Shown: piece after piece, positions 4,597 to 6,274 of the stretch | Layout: the number at the start of each line of letters is the position of its first letter | Position numbering within the stretch: the first letter of the stretch is position 1 | NCBI GenBank assembly: GCA_035478375.1 | Contig: DATIJQ010000002.1 | Location: 1-6,274 of the forward strand | Length of the DNA: 6,274 bases | DNA from: DASTDY01 sp035478375 | GTDB taxonomy: Bacteria; Patescibacteriota; Saccharimonadia; Saccharimonadales; EFPC-124 | Reading direction: 5' to 3' | Position numbers and translations under genes: made by a program | The notes under the pieces: generated by a model | What the model was told of the DNA's origin: nothing | The model's input: the letters and a program-made list of their open reading frames with translations, nothing else | Database searches by the model: none

Positions 4597-4610
4597 GCTA
4601 ACTATGAAGG

Positions 4611-5147
4611 CTATTTGTTAGCTTTGCCATTACGCGCAGATGGCGGTGCCGTTGGCAAATACATCGCCCGCATCTGGAACAATAAATAAAGCCCGACCAC
4701 CGACCCAAGCAGTTGCCCGGTAAATCCAAGTACATCGCCAGTGGCAACGACTTGCAAAACCGCCTCGGCAATATTAATGAGTGCGACCCAAAATACCAAA
4801 TTCCAACCAAACTTTTTACGGTCGCGCAGGTTAGGGTAGGCGACAAAAAACAGCACCGCTTCAACAATCAACACCACCAATGCCACCCACAATAAAAACG
4901 ACAAATCATGATATTGTGCGTACGGCCGGCCGTAAAGTGACTGCGCCAGATCGTTGGCCACGGCCGAAAAATGCCCCACAAACGCCAACGCCTGCCAAGC
5001 CAAATATGCGATCCATACCATAACTGCACCGGCGGCAAGGGCGATCCACGGCATAGCGCTCACCAAACTTTGCCGCCCACTTTGCGAAATAGTGTAGGGC
5101 GCTTTGGTGACAAAAATGCTATTCAACCAACGTTCTAACTTTTGCAT
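4611..5147 (-). CDS. Four-helix integral membrane protein of a CPR/Saccharibacteria type
   Basis: The 178-residue protein begins with an amphipathic basic segment (MQKLERWLNS and on to about residue 28), then has four hydrophobic stretches at about 32-56, 82-105, 113-135 and 141-158, and ends in a basic tail. A conserved-looking PNLRDRKKFGWNLVFW (105-120) joins helices 2 and 3. I recall similar four-helix proteins in many Saccharibacteria genomes; their function is unknown. The ATG at 5147 is chosen because an AGG lies 4 nt upstream; a TTG at 5159 would add four residues. It is transcribed away from the helicase gene, with about 109 nt between the two start codons. No transport or catalytic motif is visible. 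Confidence 0.85.
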   Translation of the reverse strand: MQKLERWLNSIFVTKAPYTISQSGRQSLVSAMPWIALAAGAVMVWIAYLAWQALAFVGHFSAVANDLAQSLYGRPYAQYHDLSFLLWVALVVLIVEAVLFFVAYPNLRDRKKFGWNLVFWVALINIAEAVLQVVATGDVLGFTGQLLGSVVGLYLLFQMRAMYLPTAPPSARNGKANK

Positions 5148-5174
5148 GCAACCTGCCAAGTTTACTTTGTCTTA

Positions 5175-5204
5175 AGAATAGCGCGTTTACCCCAAGCTAG
5201 GCAA
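5175..5204 (-). promoter_or_regulatory. Putative promoter of the membrane-protein gene
   Basis: On the minus strand TTGCCT (5199-5204) and TATTCT (5175-5180) are spaced by 18 nt. Each hexamer matches the sigma-70 consensus at four positions. A start near 5168 would give a leader of about 20 nt containing GGCAGG just ahead of the ATG at 5147. Other AT-rich hexamers nearby are possible -10 boxes. Confidence 0.35.
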
Positions 5205-5220
5205 GTTGTTTTTACAGCAG

Positions 5221-5249
5221 TTGTACACCAAGGCAATGCCGAGTACAAT
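5221..5249 (+). promoter_or_regulatory. Sigma-70 promoter of the helicase, leaderless
   Basis: TTGTAC (5221-5226), a 17-nt spacer, and TACAAT (5244-5249) resemble the housekeeping consensus closely. The start of transcription, about seven bases past the -10 box, falls at 5256-5257, that is on the A of the ATG itself. This predicts a leaderless mRNA and argues against the upstream in-frame ATG at 5236, which lies inside the promoter. Confidence 0.7.
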
Positions 5250-5256
5250 AGGTGCG

Positions 5257-6274
5257 ATGACGGAGTTCACTAAGGCCTACACCGCGCTCAATAAGGCCCA
5301 GCGCGAAGCAGTCGATACTATTGATGGGCCAGTGTTAGTCGTGGCCGGCCCTGGCACCGGCAAAACTCAACTTTTAGGCATGCGCGCCGCCAATATTGTG
5401 CGCCAAACCGACACTGCGCCCGAAAACATTTTGTGTATAACGTTTACTGAATCGGCGGCGGCAGCTATGCGCCAGCGGCTTATTAATCTTATGGGACCGG
5501 ACGGCAACAAAGTCACGGTGCATACCTTCCACAGTTTTGGTGCCGATATTATTGCCGGCAATAGCGAGTACTTTTATAACGGCGCGCGTTTTAGCCCGGC
5601 CGACGACATTACCAGTTACGAAATTTTGCGGACTATCTTTGAAGGCTTGCCCCACAGCTCGCCGCTCGCCAAAACAATGAACGGCGAATTTACAGCGCTC
5701 AAAGATGCGCGGGCGGCAATTTCGCACCTCAAGCGCGCTGGTTTGTTGCCAGACGAGCTGCTGATCGTGCTCGACCACAACCAAACCTTTTGCGACGCAG
5801 CCGAACCGCTTTTAACCACAGCCTTTGCCGACCGGTTCAGCAAAAAAGACCTGCCAAAATTTGGCGAGGTGGCCGAAAAACTAGCAGCATTGCCGGCCGA
5901 AAAGCTGGCGCTAAAATTCGTCAAACCACTACGCGATATATGCGTACAAGAATTTGCAGCCAGCCTGCAACAAGCCGCCGAAACCGGCAAAACTACCAGC
6001 CTGACCGCATGGCGCAATAAGTGGCTCGAAAAGGACCATCGCGCAAACTTCGTGTTTAAAGACCGGGCACGTACCAAAAAATTGCGTTCACTAGCTGCAA
6101 TTTACCAAAAATATCGGCAGGCGCTTTTAGAGCAGGCGCTATTTGACTTCGACGATATGGTGAGTCTTGTGGCGCACACGCTCGAGACCACCAATGAGCT
6201 CCGTTTTAACCTCCAAGAACGATACCAATACATAATGGTGGACGAATTCCAAGACACAAACGGCGCGCAGACCC
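5257..6274 (+). CDS. UvrD/Rep-family superfamily 1A DNA helicase, 3' truncated by the window
   Basis: The visible 339 codons carry the N-terminal helicase motifs in order: Q-motif LNKAQREAV (11-19), Walker A AGPGTGKT (30-37), motif Ia ITFTESAAAAMRQRL (61-75), motif Ib TVHTFHSFG (87-95), FDFDDMV (296-302), and Walker B motif II VDEFQDTN (328-335). Such enzymes use ATP to unwind DNA 3' to 5' in repair and replication restart. Motifs Ib and II are about 230 residues apart, roughly 100 more than in typical UvrD/PcrA, so domain 1B is enlarged, as in larger relatives of the AddA/AdnAB or RecB type that often carry a C-terminal nuclease. That end lies outside the window, so the exact subfamily is open. 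The ATG at 5257 fits a leaderless transcript; in-frame alternatives are ATG 5236 and TTG 5221. It diverges from the membrane-protein gene. Confidence 0.93.
   Translation, partial: MTEFTKAYTALNKAQREAVDTIDGPVLVVAGPGTGKTQLLGMRAANIVRQTDTAPENILCITFTESAAAAMRQRLINLMGPDGNKVTVHTFHSFGADIIAGNSEYFYNGARFSPADDITSYEILRTIFEGLPHSSPLAKTMNGEFTALKDARAAISHLKRAGLLPDELLIVLDHNQTFCDAAEPLLTTAFADRFSKKDLPKFGEVAEKLAALPAEKLALKFVKPLRDICVQEFAASLQQAAETGKTTSLTAWRNKWLEKDHRANFVFKDRARTKKLRSLAAIYQKYRQALLEQALFDFDDMVSLVAHTLETTNELRFNLQERYQYIMVDEFQDTNGAQT

Noticed and set aside
1..6274. CRISPR array, tRNA genes, insertion-sequence ends, alternative genetic code
   Set aside because: No regularly spaced repeats, no tRNA T-loop patterns and no transposase were seen. 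No gene needs TGA read as an amino acid, and one gene ends in TGA.

Overview
The window most likely comes from a Candidatus Patescibacteria (CPR) genome, with Saccharibacteria (TM7) the best guess. This rests on the four-helix membrane protein at 4611-5147, which I recall as a common Saccharibacteria type, on several small orphan proteins, on tight packing of short genes, and on moderate GC. No rRNA, tRNA or recognised marker gene is present to prove it. The standard genetic code works throughout: no read ORF has an in-frame TGA, and one gene ends in TGA.

Layout. Positions 1-190 are GC-rich and unusually dense in inverted repeats; a partial reading frame may leave the window on the minus strand. 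Positions 215-281 hold two back-to-back promoters, the plus-strand one being a perfect consensus (TTGACA, 17 nt, TATAAT). It drives a very GC-rich 159-codon gene (316-795) that is followed by two strong hairpins, the second a textbook terminator (884-917). Together these form a self-contained expression cassette whose composition differs from everything to its right. Next is a 285-codon gene (986-1843) that looks like a helical, possibly DNA-binding, N-terminal region plus a beta-rich C-terminal domain, with a palindrome just upstream that could be an operator. It converges on the following block at a strong hairpin (1857-1887).

Positions 1892-5147 carry five minus-strand genes. In order of transcription these are the membrane protein (5147-4611), an orphan 160-codon protein (4506-4024), an orphan 186-codon helical protein started by TTG (3974-3414), a Nudix hydrolase with an N-terminal winged helix (3317-2610), and an overlapping gene for a probable HhH-GPD DNA-glycosylase-like protein (2635-1892). 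The last two form an operon that could act as a small oxidised-nucleotide or base-damage unit. Diverging from the membrane protein, the plus strand starts a UvrD/Rep-family superfamily 1A helicase (5257 to the edge, truncated).

Points of most interest are the cassette with foreign composition and its own promoter and terminator; the Nudix plus glycosylase overlap; a putative autoregulated HTH protein; and promoters whose -10 boxes lie so close to the start codons of the helicase and the 160-codon gene that those mRNAs should be leaderless, in contrast to the strong Shine-Dalgarno sites of the genes at 316 and 986.
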